DNA of 64,000 bases from Diphasiastrum complanatum (Eukaryota; Streptophyta; Lycopodiopsida; Lycopodiales; Lycopodiaceae), in the NCBI GenBank assembly GCA_029204225.1, contig CM055096.1, forward strand, positions 5,527,687-5,591,686, in the 5' to 3' direction. Of the stretch, positions 11,520 to 22,194 are shown in pieces. The notes under the pieces were generated by a model. It had not been told where the DNA came from and did not search any database. It saw nothing but the letters and a program-made list of their open reading frames with translations. Numbering within the stretch: the first letter of the stretch is position 1; each line of letters starts with the position of its first letter. Position numbers and translations under genes: made by a program.

Positions 11520-12007
11520 CCTTGAGAATATCAACCTCTTGAGGAGAAGATCTAGAGCCAAAGATGCCTACATGAGCCAAGAAACCAAGGTCCAAGAAAA
11601 ATCTCACTTTTCAATCTAAGTCATTCCACTTTTAGATCCAAAACTAAGCTTGACACCCTTAGTTGGCTTAGATCCCATATCTACTATGTAGTTTAACCTC
11701 CTCCCCTTTGGATCGAAGCCCATTACTACACACGATACTCACCCGATTGGAGATCGAAACTCGTTCTTGGCCCTCTTGATCACACCAATTAGGGAGTCAC
11801 GGAAAGGGTCCAGAACATGGACCTCCTTTTTCTTCATGAAAAAGAAAAATATGATTTTGTGCATGCATGCATGTCACACTTTTTAGGATAATTCAAATTC
11901 CAAGTTCTTTCTATTCTTCCTTTTTAAAAAGCTATCGCAACAGTGCAATCCTTGGCTGATATCCTCTTGACGTCCACCATTATAGGTTGCAGCCCGTTGA
12001 TGCCTTA
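11520..12007. repeat. Intergenic; contains a fragment related to 6800-7190
   Basis: The piece around 11820-12000 shares ATTTTGTGCATGCATGCATG and the GTCCACCATTATAGG block with 6820-7150 and with the inverted copy near 47290. The rest (11520-11820) shows nothing recognisable. No gene. Confidence 0.6.
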
Positions 12008-12795
12008 TGTTGGAGGGTTTGTAGATTCCAAGACAACTCTAACCCTAGTTAATAAGAGGGAGGGATTTGACACCCTGCGTGTGTAAGTCCAACCCGATGA
12101 TCACATAGTTATCTGATTAATTAGAAAGTTAATAAAAGGACTTTAGGCCTTTTTGCGAAACTTTTAATGTCGCAGGCCTAAATGTCAAGTTAGTGAATAA
12201 AAGAGGTAGGAATTTCAATTTCAATTTCAAGTTGGTTCCCTCCAATTATTAAATGGGTTCCCACTGTTTTTTAAATTTGAGTAGTTAGGGAGGTAGGAAT
12301 TAGCCAATAGGTATTGGGATGCCCATCTCCTCAATTTCCTGTATAAGTAGCAATTTCGAATGATTGTACATGTTCTATCTTCATTTCAATACAAGCAGAT
12401 TGGCTCTCTTATGAAATGGATTTGTGAATGTCCTTGCTCTTTATCATTTTTTTTTCATCTCTCATATTTTCTTTGTATTTGCTAGTTGTTGGATCTGAAG
12501 CTTATTGAAATTGCTACTTCTTATGCTTTTGTGAGAGAGAAAAAGAGTCAGCTATTATCATTGGGGATTTAGTGTTAATGGTTGTAGTGTTGATTGATAG
12601 TGTTAATGGATGTAGGGTTAATGCTTAGTGTTAATGGATCTTAGAGCTAATTGTGGATCATGCATATATGTTGGATTTGTTTTATGCCATCGCTCTCATG
12701 GGATCGAACCTCCGCATGATGACTAACTTCATCTCCTTGATGCTTGTGTGCTTAGATCTTGGGTTGAGGATAGGAAAGGAAATAAAGCCACTACA
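12008..12795 (+). mobile_element. 5' LTR of gypsy element 1
   Basis: Starts TGTTGGAGGGTTTGTAG and ends GCCACTACA, with a primer-binding site 4 bp downstream. It contains a TATAAGTAG promoter-like word near 12342 and the family's GTTAATGGATGTAG repeats. At 788 bp it is the longest and most divergent member of the LTR family in this window. The related shorter LTRs at 17381-21678 probably derive from the same lineage. Confidence 0.9.
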
Positions 12796-12799
12796 ATTT

Positions 12800-12817
12800 T
12801 AGCGCCGTTGCCGGGGA
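12800..12817 (+). promoter_or_regulatory. Primer-binding site, tRNA-Asp type
   Basis: TAGCGCCGTTGCCGGGGA follows the LTR end. It differs by one base from the TGGCGCCGTTGCCGGGGA typical of many plant gypsy (Athila/Tat-type) elements, commonly taken as complementary to tRNA-Asp. It primes minus-strand DNA synthesis. Confidence 0.85.
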
Positions 12818-13485
12818 GCTATGCCAATTTCTCATATTGTAGTATGTTTGGACGGATGTTAGCTTGCATTAGGCATTTTGTTTTGGCATGAATATAGTTA
12901 AAATTGAATTTTAGGGTTAGATTTAGAGTGATGTTGCTTCATTTGAGTGGATCTTCTTGTTTTACATCTAATCTGATTGTTAGATTAGATCTATCAGGAT
13001 CTAATAAAAAGTCAATCTCGCCAAGCTGCAAAAACCTCGATTTTTGCCATAAAGAACCTTCGCCAATTCTACCACATTTATTTGTGTCAGATTTATCCAC
13101 TGTAAGGTCGACGAAAGTTAATCTTACCAGATTTGTGAGAAAAATAGCCAGATCAATGAATTGTTACCAAAAATAATATTGAAGAACCTTCACTGAATCA
13201 ACCCTTGCCCAGTCAACCTTTGCCTATAGTATTTCTAGATTTTGCTCTACCAAATCTATCTTCTAACAAATTTTTGAGCCATTCTATTATGATTTGATAG
13301 TGATCCTGAAAAAAAAAATTCATTTTAGTGATAACCGCTTGATCAAGATCTATTTTTTTCATAAATCAAAAATCTGATTATTTTCAAGTGATAGAGATTT
13401 TACAAATTTGATTAGATCTGAGATAGAAATTTTGTTTGAAAAATCTAGATCCAATCTCATTATCTGATTTACGTAATTTGGAATT
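12818..13485 (+). mobile_element. Leader of gypsy element 1
   Basis: Untranslated sequence between PBS and gag, AT-rich, with repeated GAACCTTCGCC / CCTTTGCC words also present in 303-1384 and 32100-32480. Short open frames carry no domain. Confidence 0.7.
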
Positions 13486-14784
13486 ATGGTTGAAGGAGGA
13501 CCAATGAATCCACCACCAATTGTTGTTAGAAGGTCTCCTCGTTTAGGTATACCAAACTACAATGGGTTATCTGATCTCATTAGATTTTTCCAGATCTTTT
13601 CTGAATTATGTAGGATTTATGGCGAAGTCTTTCCAAAAGATAAACTTTAGTTATTTCCTATGGCCTTAACTAGAGTTACTCATTATTAGTTTTATAACCA
13701 AGAAGAAACAGAACGCATGGATTGGGAAGTTGTTAAAGCCGCTCTCATTACGAATTTTATGGAAGATTTCTTTTTCTTTTTAAGTAAATTAAAATGGGAA
13801 AGAGAGAGGCCATACGAGATTATATTGAACGGATGAAACACCTCAGATCCGAGTGTAATCCCGATCTAATCAATGACGATGCTTTGATTATGTGGTTTTT
13901 AGCAGGTCTATCTAAACGGATTAGATGCCAGCTTAAATGTCATAATGAATACACTATGATACAAAGGCTATGGACAATGCAATTCGTGGGGATGATGAAG
14001 GTTCTGACGACCGAAGCAAATGTTGTAATGTTGTCTTATAGAGCAGGGCAAACCATGGCAACATCTACCACCATTGCATCAACAAATATCAATGCTACTG
14101 CAGATAAGATGATCGACGAGTTCGAGAAACTTGGTCAAAAGAGCAGATACAGCTGGAAAAGATGTAGTCTCAACTCGATGAAAAGATTAAAGCTTTGGAA
14201 GAATTCCATGGTAAAGCGAACAAAGAACTTGAAAAGTTTGCAAAGACTTTCCTAGCCGAAAAAATGTCTGATGTTCAATTTGAGCAGACAATCATACTAT
14301 GAATGAATGCCCAATGTTGAAACAATGAATGACAAATACTATTTGTCATCTGCGTAGCTATACGGGACATGAAACAGCCTTTTGCTCATTTAATCGTCAA
14401 AATATCCAGCAAAGGTATGCCAAGCTTCAGTTTCAAGAACCTACTTATTCAAAAGGTGATGATGGAAAACCTTTCAATTTTGCCCTTGGATTTTCCAAAC
14501 AACTAGCTCTACCAATTTCAATCGAACATAGTGCTCCTCCTGCTAATCTAATGGAACCAGAACCTTATCATGGTAATGAGCAACGGAACTATAGCAATGA
14601 TCACGAGAGTGGTCCTTTAGAGCAGCATGCTATCTATGCTGCCACGCAAAAACAAGCAGCTAGACAATGGACCAAAGCGCCACTTGGATGTTTTGCATGC
14701 AGAAAAGAATGTCCTGCAAGACCCAACCCCAAAAGGGTTATTGAATGTGATTACAATCAAGTAAATATCAGTAGTTCAACTTGA
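13486..14784 (+). pseudogene. Gypsy gag, frameshifted
   Basis: From the ATG at 13486 the frame begins with a proline-rich leader, then RRSPRLGIPNYNG and a capsid-like region. Stops interrupt it at about 13648 and 13690. The frame reopens from about 13794 with the gag core (REAIRDYIERMKHLRSECNP, LIMWFLAGLSKRIRCQL). A further frame at 14329-14784 has a CHLRSYTGHETAFC segment, a CCHC zinc knuckle with the second Cys replaced by Arg, and a CFACRKEC end. Gag packages element RNA. The start was chosen by alignment to the minus-strand copy at 302. It is clearly non-functional. Confidence 0.85.
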
Positions 14785-15264
14785 ACCAACTGTACCTTTG
14801 ATGGTTGTTACCAGAGCTCAGAAACAAAAAGAAATTCTAGTTAATCCAGTGCCTGTTGAATCAGCACCAACTATAGATATACCTACCACATCAGGGGTAT
14901 ATCTGAATCTCAAAGCAGAAAAGAAAAGATATCACCATATGAGGTAGTGGATTAAACAAGAAGAAGAAGCCCAAGAAGCCGCTAAAGCAACATCCAAGAA
15001 CAAATGTTAATACAAAGTTGCACCATGAAATGATCGTAAATATTCTATCTAGCAAGATGGATATTACACTGGGAGAATTTCTTAAGCTGGTGTCTAAAGC
15101 AAAAGAAATATTAGTAGAAAGATTGACTCAAATGGAACCACAATTCTGTTAGAAGCCACTTTTTTGTGCCAAGTTTGAAGAAACAAATAGAGTACACAAG
15201 GTGGGGACAACTTGGAAAAGTGAGCAGAAAAACATCACCTTGTCGATACAACATAGACAATTTG

Positions 15265-15635
15265 ATAAAGAAATAATCATGATTGATGGAGGTTCAGAAG
15301 TTAACCTGATTTCAACCAAGCTATGCGCAAATGGGGACTTACCAAGTTGAAGCCTGCCACCTTTGCCATCAAGCTAGCTGATCAAAATGACTCTCTGTCC
15401 TAGAGAAATAGTTGAAGGCATACCTGTCAAAATAGCTGGAGTGCAGTTTGTCATTACTTTTGTAGTAATGGACTTACATGACATGCCAAACATATATCAA
15501 ATTTTATTAGGATGTCCATGGTTATGAGTTGCACAAGTAATTCATAATTGGGACACCGGCAAAATTACTTTTGAGAATCGTGAGCGTGCGGTCAAAGTAG
15601 ATCCAATCACTTGGACTATCAAGCCAGTAGACTAA
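15265..15635 (+). pseudogene. Gypsy aspartic protease
   Basis: Encodes IIMIDGGSEVN, where the family has the active-site D-[TS/G]-G, followed by LISTKL. After frameshifts comes the QILLGCPWL motif and VIHNWDTGKITF. The TGA at 15525-15527 follows PWL, where relatives have Arg, and fits a CGA to TGA change. The protease would cut the polyprotein. 14785-15264 is linker sequence with stops. Confidence 0.75.
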
Positions 15636-15683
15636 AGAGGGGATGATGATTCATCAATAACAGATCATACTTGTGATCGACAA

Positions 15684-16620
15684 ATGAAGACTCTAGGAGT
15701 CCAATATGACTCTCAAACTGACATTGTCAATTGTAATCAAGCTCTTGCAATGGATTGTATAGCAGGCTATATGTGTCAACAAGACAATCGATCCGAATTA
15801 AGCGAAATTTTTTTACTTGATCGAACTTTGGATACACTGATCACTTTTTCCTTGAATATAATGAACTTAGCTTGGATATCAATCGATCAAATTCCAGATC
15901 TGATTGAAGATGATCTAATACATGTTAGTCATGCCTTGACTTATGATGGAGATGCATAACTTACCGATGAGCAGATCCTCAATCACATGGATCCTACAAG
16001 ATTTGGAATTCGAGATATTTTGGATGAACTGACAATAAAGCCACCAAAAGAAATTATATTGAAAGAAGGAAAAGCTCCAGGACTAATGACAAAAAAACAA
16101 GCTAAGAAACACTATAATACGGTCATGAAATGGAAAATATCCTCTCAAAAAATTGATTCAAAAAATGTACCACCTTTATTGGATAAAAAAGAAAGAAAGG
16201 GCAATGATCATTCTTCAAGTCGGACTTCTTGCAAGAAATCACTATCAAGGAGATCATCACTTTCAGAGACAAGCACATCTTCTAGAAAGTCATCACCTCC
16301 ATAATCAATTCTTGGCAAGAAAGCTAAACGGAGATCAAAGATCAGCCCTTATGAAAAGGAACAATCAGAAGAAGTCCAGCATGATATGCCCAAGCATTTT
16401 AAATGCTATACTTTGGACGATGTTGTAATTATATTACCCAAGGCTCATCATCAACCAGAAGAGCAAGCATCAGAAACAAAAGAGGTTTACGATGGACCAC
16501 TAGGAAGGACTCAACCAATGAATCTTTATGAACCAGGAGAGCCAGAGAAAATTGTTCAAGTTGGAGCGCAACTTACTCTCGAACAATTTCAAGCATTAAG
16601 AAAGTTATTGATCAAGTACC
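15684..16620 (+). pseudogene. Gypsy pol linker between protease and RT
   Basis: Several open pieces (15684-15959, 15987-16304, 16386-16688) in differing frames. They are rich in acidic and Ser/Lys residues, as in the long PR-RT spacers of Athila/Tat-type elements. One holds a MDPTRFGIRDILDEL segment and a Ser-rich SSRTSCKKSLSRRSSL stretch. No catalytic motifs. It leads into the DCFAWTYKDLKGIS block that opens gypsy RT. Confidence 0.6.
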
Positions 16621-17380
16621 AAGATTGTTTGCCTGGACATACAAGGATCTCAAAGGAATTTCTACTTCGGTTACTGAGCATACGATAGCCTTGATGTCTG
16701 ACGCAATTCCAAAGGTCACAAAATTTTATCGCTATAATTCGAATATTATGGATCTTATAGAGAAAGAGCTACAAAGATTACTTGAAGACGATTTTATTTA
16801 TGAAATCGGACATATAGAATGGATTTCTCCAATTGTCGCCGTTCCTAAGAAGAATGGAAACATGTGAGTTTGTGTGAATCTCAAGGCTTTGAACAAAGTG
16901 TTGCAAAAGGATCACTTTTCGTTACCCTTTACTGAAAGCATATTGGACCCACTTACTGGAACAAAAGCATACAATTTTTGGGATGAATTTAGTGGTTACA
17001 ACCAAGTTAAGATCACACCTATGGATCGCCATAAATCAGCTTTTGCAACAGAATGGAAAACTTATGCCTATAAAGTTATGTCATTTGGACTTTGCAACGC
17101 ACCTAGTTCATTTCAAAGAGTCATGCAGTTTGCCTTCAAAGACTACATGCAGAAATTCCTTGAAATCTAATTGGATGATCTCTGAGTCAATAGTGCTGAT
17201 ATAGACCATTTGGATAGTTTAAAAAAAGTATTTGAATGTTGTCACAAATACCAAATCTCCTTAAATCCAAAAAAGTGTCAAATTTGGATCACTCATGGAG
17301 TTGTCCTTGGACATGTGATATCAAGACATGGCATTGTTAGAGATTATTCCAGAATCAAAGTCATCATCGAGTCACTGCTA
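16621..17380 (+). pseudogene. Gypsy reverse transcriptase, interrupted by insertion
   Basis: RT blocks appear in order: FAWTYKDLKGI, ISPIVAVPKKNGNM, VNLKALNKV, SGYNQVKITPMD, KTYAYKVMSFGLCNAPSSFQRVM, FLEI-stop-LDDL (the YxDD catalytic box with Tyr replaced by a stop) and LNPKKCQI...VVLGHVIS. A TGA at 16865-16867 stands where relatives have Arg before VCVN. The frame is cut at 17380 after KVIIESLL by an LTR element. It resumes in phase after the duplicated TGCTA at 51141. Confidence 0.92.
17376..17380 (+). other. Target-site duplication TGCTA (left)
   Basis: TGCTA directly precedes the LTR start TGTTGGAGGG and recurs directly after an LTR end CACTACA at 51141-51145. The RT frame continues on the far side when one copy is removed. 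Five bases is the usual LTR-retrotransposon TSD size. Confidence 0.85.
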
Positions 17381-18454
17381 TGTTGGAGGGTTTGCGGATC
17401 CCAAGCATTAGAGGAGTTTTGAGTTCCAAAAAGACCCTTTAAAAATTCGTGCAAGATGTCTTTTTTATTATTAAAATATTATAACACTAATACTTTTGAC
17501 TTGCCATAACCTTTTGATCATAGCTCAAAAGTATATTATGTAACATATCATTGAAAAGCCCTTGTTGAGCGCTTTCCAATGCAAAAAACTTCGCTAAATT
17601 CGGACTTACCACTAAAAAGTTATGCCATTTTTAGTATGGAATCAAAATGTGGACTCAAAAAGTTACGTCATGTAAATTTCAAATTTGAGTGTTTTGATTG
17701 GTCCATGTGTAAGAAAAATTTGTGAAAAAATATAAAATGAATTTTTACAAAGCATCTTTTTTGGATTTAGAACTCCTCTAATGGCAACCCTAACCCTGTG
17801 TGTGTAAGTCCAACCCAATGATCACATAGTTATTTGATTAATTAGAATGTTAATAAAAGGACTTTAGGCCATTTTGCGGGACTTTTAATGTCGCAGGGCC
17901 TAAATGTCAAGTTAGTGAATAAAGTTGGGTTTCCCTCCAATTTTGATGGTCCCCACACTTTTTTAAATTTGAATAAAAAGAGAGGCAAGACTGGACCAAT
18001 AGGATTCAGAGGCCAGGTTCCTCCTCTCTACTATAAAAAGGGACCAACTCGAGTTGCTCCTCATGTTCATTTCCTCATTTCAATAAAGCAGATTGGTTCT
18101 CTTTAGAAATGGATTGATGAATGTCCTTGCTCTTCCTCTCTTTTCTTCCATTTCTCATGCTTTCTTGGGATTTTGATAATTGTTGGATTTGATCATGATT
18201 TGGATTGCTATTTCTTATGCTTTTTGTGAGAGAGAAAAGGAGAGAGAGAAGAGTAAGTTTCTATCATTGTTGTGGATTTAGGATTAATGGAAGTAGGGTT
18301 AATGAATGTAGTGTTAATGCTTAGTGTTAATGGATGTTAGTGTTAAATCTGCTCTCATGGGAACGAACCTACACATGACAACTAACTCCGTCTCTTTGAT
18401 GCTAGATTGACTAGATCTTGGATTCAGGTTAGGCAAGGAAAGAAACCCACTACA
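17381..18454 (+). mobile_element. LTR 1 of short gypsy-type non-autonomous element
   Basis: Starts TGTTGGAGGGTTTGCGGATC and ends AAACCCACTACA. Without the 378-bp TIR element at 17406 it is 696 bp, close to LTR 2 (726 bp). It lacks a roughly 30-bp CTTAATAAGTAAGAGGG segment that LTR 2 has. It contains TATAAAAAGG near 18032 as a promoter candidate. Confidence 0.9.
17406..17783 (+). mobile_element. 378-bp non-autonomous TIR element (MITE), copy 2, inside LTR 1
   Basis: Begins CATTAGAGGAG and ends CTCCTCTAATG, with TIR similarity extending about 40 bp. It interrupts the LTR exactly between CCAAG and GCAACCC, which are adjacent in LTR 2 and LTR 3. No bases are duplicated at the junction. It is absent from LTR 2 and LTR 3, so it arrived after the LTR element. 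Confidence 0.9.
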
Positions 18455-18458
18455 ATTT

Positions 18459-18476
18459 TGGCGCCATTGCCGAGGA
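18459..18476 (+). promoter_or_regulatory. Primer-binding site of short element, unit 1
   Basis: TGGCGCCATTGCCGAGGA lies 4 bp after LTR 1 and is repeated at 20180-20197 after LTR 2. It is a two-base variant of the tRNA-Asp-type PBS. Confidence 0.85.
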
Positions 18477-18599
18477 GCTATGCCAATTTTTCAGTTTGCA
18501 GCATGTTTGGTTGATGGTTAGCTTGCATTAGGCATCTTGTCGTGGCATGCTAGGGTTAGCTTTGCATTATGGATGTGATTTGTGAGTTATGTCCAAAAA

Positions 18600-19200
18600 C
18601 GTTCAAAAAATGAGTGGTGACTGTATTTTTTGTTTTTTAATTTTTTGCCTCTTTTTTATTCAATTTTTGCCCTACTTTCTGTTTCCTATAATTCAATCTG
18701 AATAATACCATTGTAAATCATTGAAAGGGCTTTCTTTCCATCTAATTTTTTTTTTTAATTCTGTTTAGTATTGAGCAAGTTACAAATTTTTGAAATTGGC
18801 AACAAAATTCTGTAAACTTGTCAAAAACCAGAAACTTCCAGATTCGGTTTTTTCTGCCCTGTTTGATTCATTTTTTACCCTACTTTCTATTCTTTGTAAT
18901 TCAATTTGAATAGGTACAGTTGTAGAGCATTGGAGGGGCTTTCTATCCATATTTTTTTTTTGGATTCCGTTTAGTATTGGGCAAGTTACAAAATTTTGAA
19001 GTTGGCAACAAAATTCTATAAACTTGTCAAAAACCAGAAACTTCCAGATTCGTTTTTTTTCTGCCCCGTTTGATTCATTTTTCGCCCAACCTTCTATTCT
19101 CTATAATTCCATCTAAATAGCTAGACTTGTAGAGCATTGAAAGGGCTTTCTGGAGATATAATTGTTTTCTCATTTCGTTACATTGAGGAAGTTACAAATT
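18600..19200 (+). repeat. Imperfect tandem repeats in the internal region (about three ~215-bp units)
   Basis: Each unit carries a pyrimidine-rich TTTTTGCCCTACTTTCT line, a TGTAATTCAATTTGAATA line, CATTGAAAGGGCTTTCT, a GTTTAGTATTG..CAAGTTACAAA line and CCAGAAACTTCCAG. The third unit is shortened. The second internal region (20300-20760) has a 117-bp deletion that merges units. Confidence 0.8.
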
Positions 19201-19207
19201 TTTGAAA

Positions 19208-19501
19208 ATGTCAAAGAAAAGAAATTTTGCAATTACCTTGTCGTTAGCTTCAACAATGTCATTGCTAGCAGGTGCACCTATCTACAAAGACCAACATCAA
19301 CAAGCATTATCTTGGGATCTTATTTTGGATGGTGTCGACTACCCATTTGTCAATGCACAACGTTATCATGAATGGCCACCGGACTCATATGGCTATTCAA
19401 GCGTCGAGGTTGGTGTCGTGGGACCGCCACCAATTTTGGTGGGGGATACTGTTGGAGGGTTTGCGGATCCCAAGGCAACCCTAACCCTACTTAATAAGTA
19501 A
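19208..19501 (+). CDS. Small ORF of the short LTR element, copy 1 (unknown)
   Basis: A 97-residue frame from an ATG at 19208, beginning MSKKRNFAITLSLASTMSLL and then a WDLILDGVDYPFVNAQ core, a PPDSYGYSSVEVG stretch and a PPP motif. The last 17 codons run into LTR 2. The same frame is intact in the second unit (20812-21105) with three differences: Ala/Val, Arg/Cys and Val/Met. I recognise no domain. It could be a remnant of gag N-terminus or a fortuitous frame preserved only because the copies are young. The purine tract GGTGGGGGA just before the LTR acts as PPT. Confidence 0.4.
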   Translation: MSKKRNFAITLSLASTMSLLAGAPIYKDQHQQALSWDLILDGVDYPFVNAQRYHEWPPDSYGYSSVEVGVVGPPPILVGDTVGGFADPKATLTLLNK

Positions 19502-20175
19502 GAGGGATTTGGCACCCTGCGTGTGTAAGTCCAACCCAATGATCACATAGTTATTTGATTAATTAGAATATTAATAAAAGGACTTTAGGCCATTTTGCGG
19601 GACTTTGAATGTCGCAGGGCCTAAATGTCAAGTTAGTGAATAAAGTTGGGTTTCCCTCCAATTTTGATGGTTCCCACACTTTTTTACATTTGAATAAAAA
19701 GAGAGGCAAGACTAGACCAATAGGATTCAGAGGCCAGGTTCCTTCTCTCTACTATAAAAAGGGACCAACTCGAGTTGCTCCTCATGTTCTTATCCTCATT
19801 TCAATAAAGCAGATTGGTTCTCTTTAGAAATGGATTGATGAATGTCCTTGCTCTTCCTCTCTTTTCTTCCATTTCTCATGCTTTCTTTGGATTTTGCTAA
19901 TTGTTGGATTTGATCATTATTTGGATTGCTATTTCTTATGCTTTTTGTGAGAGAGAAAAGGAGAGAGAGAAGAGTAAGTTTCTATCATTGTTGTGGATTT
20001 AGGGTTAATGGAAGTAGGGTTAATGGATGTAGTGTTAATGTTAAGTGTTAATGGATGTTAGTGTTACATCTGCTCTCATGGGAACGAACCTACACGTGAC
20101 AACTAACTCCGTCTCTTTGATGCTAGATTGACTAGATCTTGGATTCAGGTTAGGCAAGGAAAGAAACCCACTACA
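19450..20175 (+). mobile_element. LTR 2 of short gypsy-type element (shared, central)
   Basis: 726 bp, TGTTGGAGGG to CACTACA. It has a PPT (GGTGGGGGATAC) on its left and a PBS (20180-20197) on its right, so it serves as the 3' LTR of one unit and the 5' LTR of the next. Contains TATAAAAAGG near 19754. Confidence 0.92.
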
Positions 20176-20811
20176 ATTTTGGCGCCATTGCCGAGGAGCT
20201 ATGCCAATTTTTCAGTTTGCAGCATGTTTGGTTGATGGTTAACTTGCATTAGGCATCTTGTCGTGGCATGCTAGGGTTAGCTTTGCATTATGGATGTGAT
20301 TTGTGAGAGTTATGTCCAAAAACGTTCAAAAAATGAGTGGTGACTGTATTTTTTGTTTTTTAATTTTTTGCCTCTTTTTTATTCAATTTTTGCCCTACTT
20401 TCTGTTTCCTATAATTCAATCTGAATAATACCATTGTAAATCATTGAAAGGGCTTTCTTTCCATCTAATTTTTTTTTTAATTCCGTTTAGTATTGAACAA
20501 GTTACAAATTTTTGAAATTGGCAACAAAATTCTGTAAACTTGTCAAAAACCAGAAACTTCCAGATTCGGTTTTTTCTGCCCTGTTTGATTCATTTTTTAC
20601 CCTACTTTCTATTCTTTGTAATTCAATTTGAATAGGTACAGTTGTAGAGCATTGGAAGGGCTTTCTATCCATATTTTTTTTTTGGATTCCGTTTAGTATT
20701 GGGCAAGTTACAAATGTTTGAAGTTGGCAGCAAAATTCTATAAAAAGGGCTTTCTGGAGATATAATTGTTTTCTCATTTCGTTACATTGAGGAAGTTACA
20801 AATTTTTGAAA

Positions 20812-21105
20812 ATGTCAAAGAAAAGAAATTTTGCAATTACCTTGTCGTTAGCTTCAACAATGTCATTGCTAGTAGGTGCACCTATCTACAAAGATCAACA
20901 TCAACAAGCATTATCTTGGGATCTTATTTTGGATGGTGTCGACTACCCATTTGTCAATGCACAATGTTATCATGAATGGCCACCGGACTCATATGGCTAT
21001 TCAAGCGTCGAGGTTGGTGTCATGGGACCGCCACCAATTTTGGTGGGGGATACTGTTGGAGGGTTTGCGGATCCCAAGGCAACCCTAACCCTACTTAATA
21101 AGTAA
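20812..21105 (+). CDS. Small ORF of the short LTR element, copy 2 (unknown)
   Basis: Same 97-residue frame as at 19208, with Val for Ala in the early LLxGAP motif, Cys for Arg in NAQxYHEW and Met for Val in the GVxGPP motif. All three are replacement changes, which argues against strong purifying selection. It is preceded by the same sequence and ends inside LTR 3. Confidence 0.4.
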   Translation: MSKKRNFAITLSLASTMSLLVGAPIYKDQHQQALSWDLILDGVDYPFVNAQCYHEWPPDSYGYSSVEVGVMGPPPILVGDTVGGFADPKATLTLLNK

Positions 21106-21678
21106 GAGGGATTTGGCACCCTGCGTGTGTAAGTCCAACCCAATGATCACATAGTTATTTGATTAATTAGAATGTTAATAAAAGGACTTTAGGCCATTTT
21201 GCGGGACTTTGAATGTCGCAGGGCCTAAATGTCAAGTTAGTGAATAAAGTTGGGTTTCCCTCCAATTTTGATGGTTCCCACACTTTTTTACATTTGAATA
21301 AAAAGAGAGGCGAGACTGGACCAATAGGATTCAGAGGCCAGGTTCCTTCTCTCTACTATAAAAATGGACCAACTCGAGTTGCTCCTCATGTTCTTATCCT
21401 CATTTCAATAAAGCAGATTGGTTCTCTTTAGAAATGGATTGATGAATGTCCTTGCTCTTCCTCTCTTTTCTTCCATTTCTCATGCTTTCTTTGGATTTTG
21501 CTAATTGTTGGATTTGATCATTATTTGGATTGCTATTTCTTATGCTTTTTGTGAGAGAGAAAAGGAGAGAGAGAAGAGTAAGTTTCTATCATTGTTGTGG
21601 ATTTAGGGTTAGTGGAAGTAGGGTTAATGGATCTAGTGTTAATGCTTAGTGTTAATGGATGTTAGTGTTAGATCCTCC
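21054..21678 (+). mobile_element. LTR 3 of short gypsy-type element, 3' end deleted
   Basis: Starts TGTTGGAGGG after a PPT. It is lost after GTTAGATCCTCCATTCAT, where it abuts copia internal sequence. The diagnostic GATCCTCCATTCAT is absent from LTR 1 and LTR 2 but present in the LTR at 50645-51140, which retains the missing end. Confidence 0.88.
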
Positions 21679-21687
21679 ATTCATATT

Positions 21688-22194
21688 GATCTACACCAAA
21701 ATCGAGTTTTTTGCTTTTGTAGATTGGATCTTTTTTAGATCAAAACCGTATATAGTTCTATAAACTTGATGAATTCCAATTTTTGATTTCACATACTGGA
21801 TTTGACCAAGTTTTGGATCATTGGATCAGCCTAAGTGGTGGCTAATAGATTGCATATCAAATTTTCAGCATTTGCATGTAGATTTGAAATAGTCAATTTT
21901 TTGTGATTTTGTCAAAACCCTAATTTTGATTGGATCTCTTGCTAGTGAGTTTGCTAAAGTTTATTTGAGTGTGTTTCAATCTTAGGAAGTGACAAAGTCA
22001 TTAGATTGAGGATAGATCATAGGTTGATCAAGATTTTATGATTCTATGTGTTGGTTTGCTTGGTATAAGTGCTAGAAGAGAATTGTTGAGATAGTTTCAA
22101 ATCTTTGTGATTTCTTTTGAAAACATTTGTTGTTGCTCAAAGGAGTACTTTGTGCATTGAAACAGTTTGAAAAATAAGATTAGGTCATTGCTAC
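21688..22194 (+). mobile_element. Copia leader, copy A (5' LTR missing)
   Basis: Untranslated leader starting at CTACACCAAAATCGAG and matching 52398-52903. No ORF. The 5' LTR and PBS that precede it in copy B have been deleted here. Confidence 0.8.
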
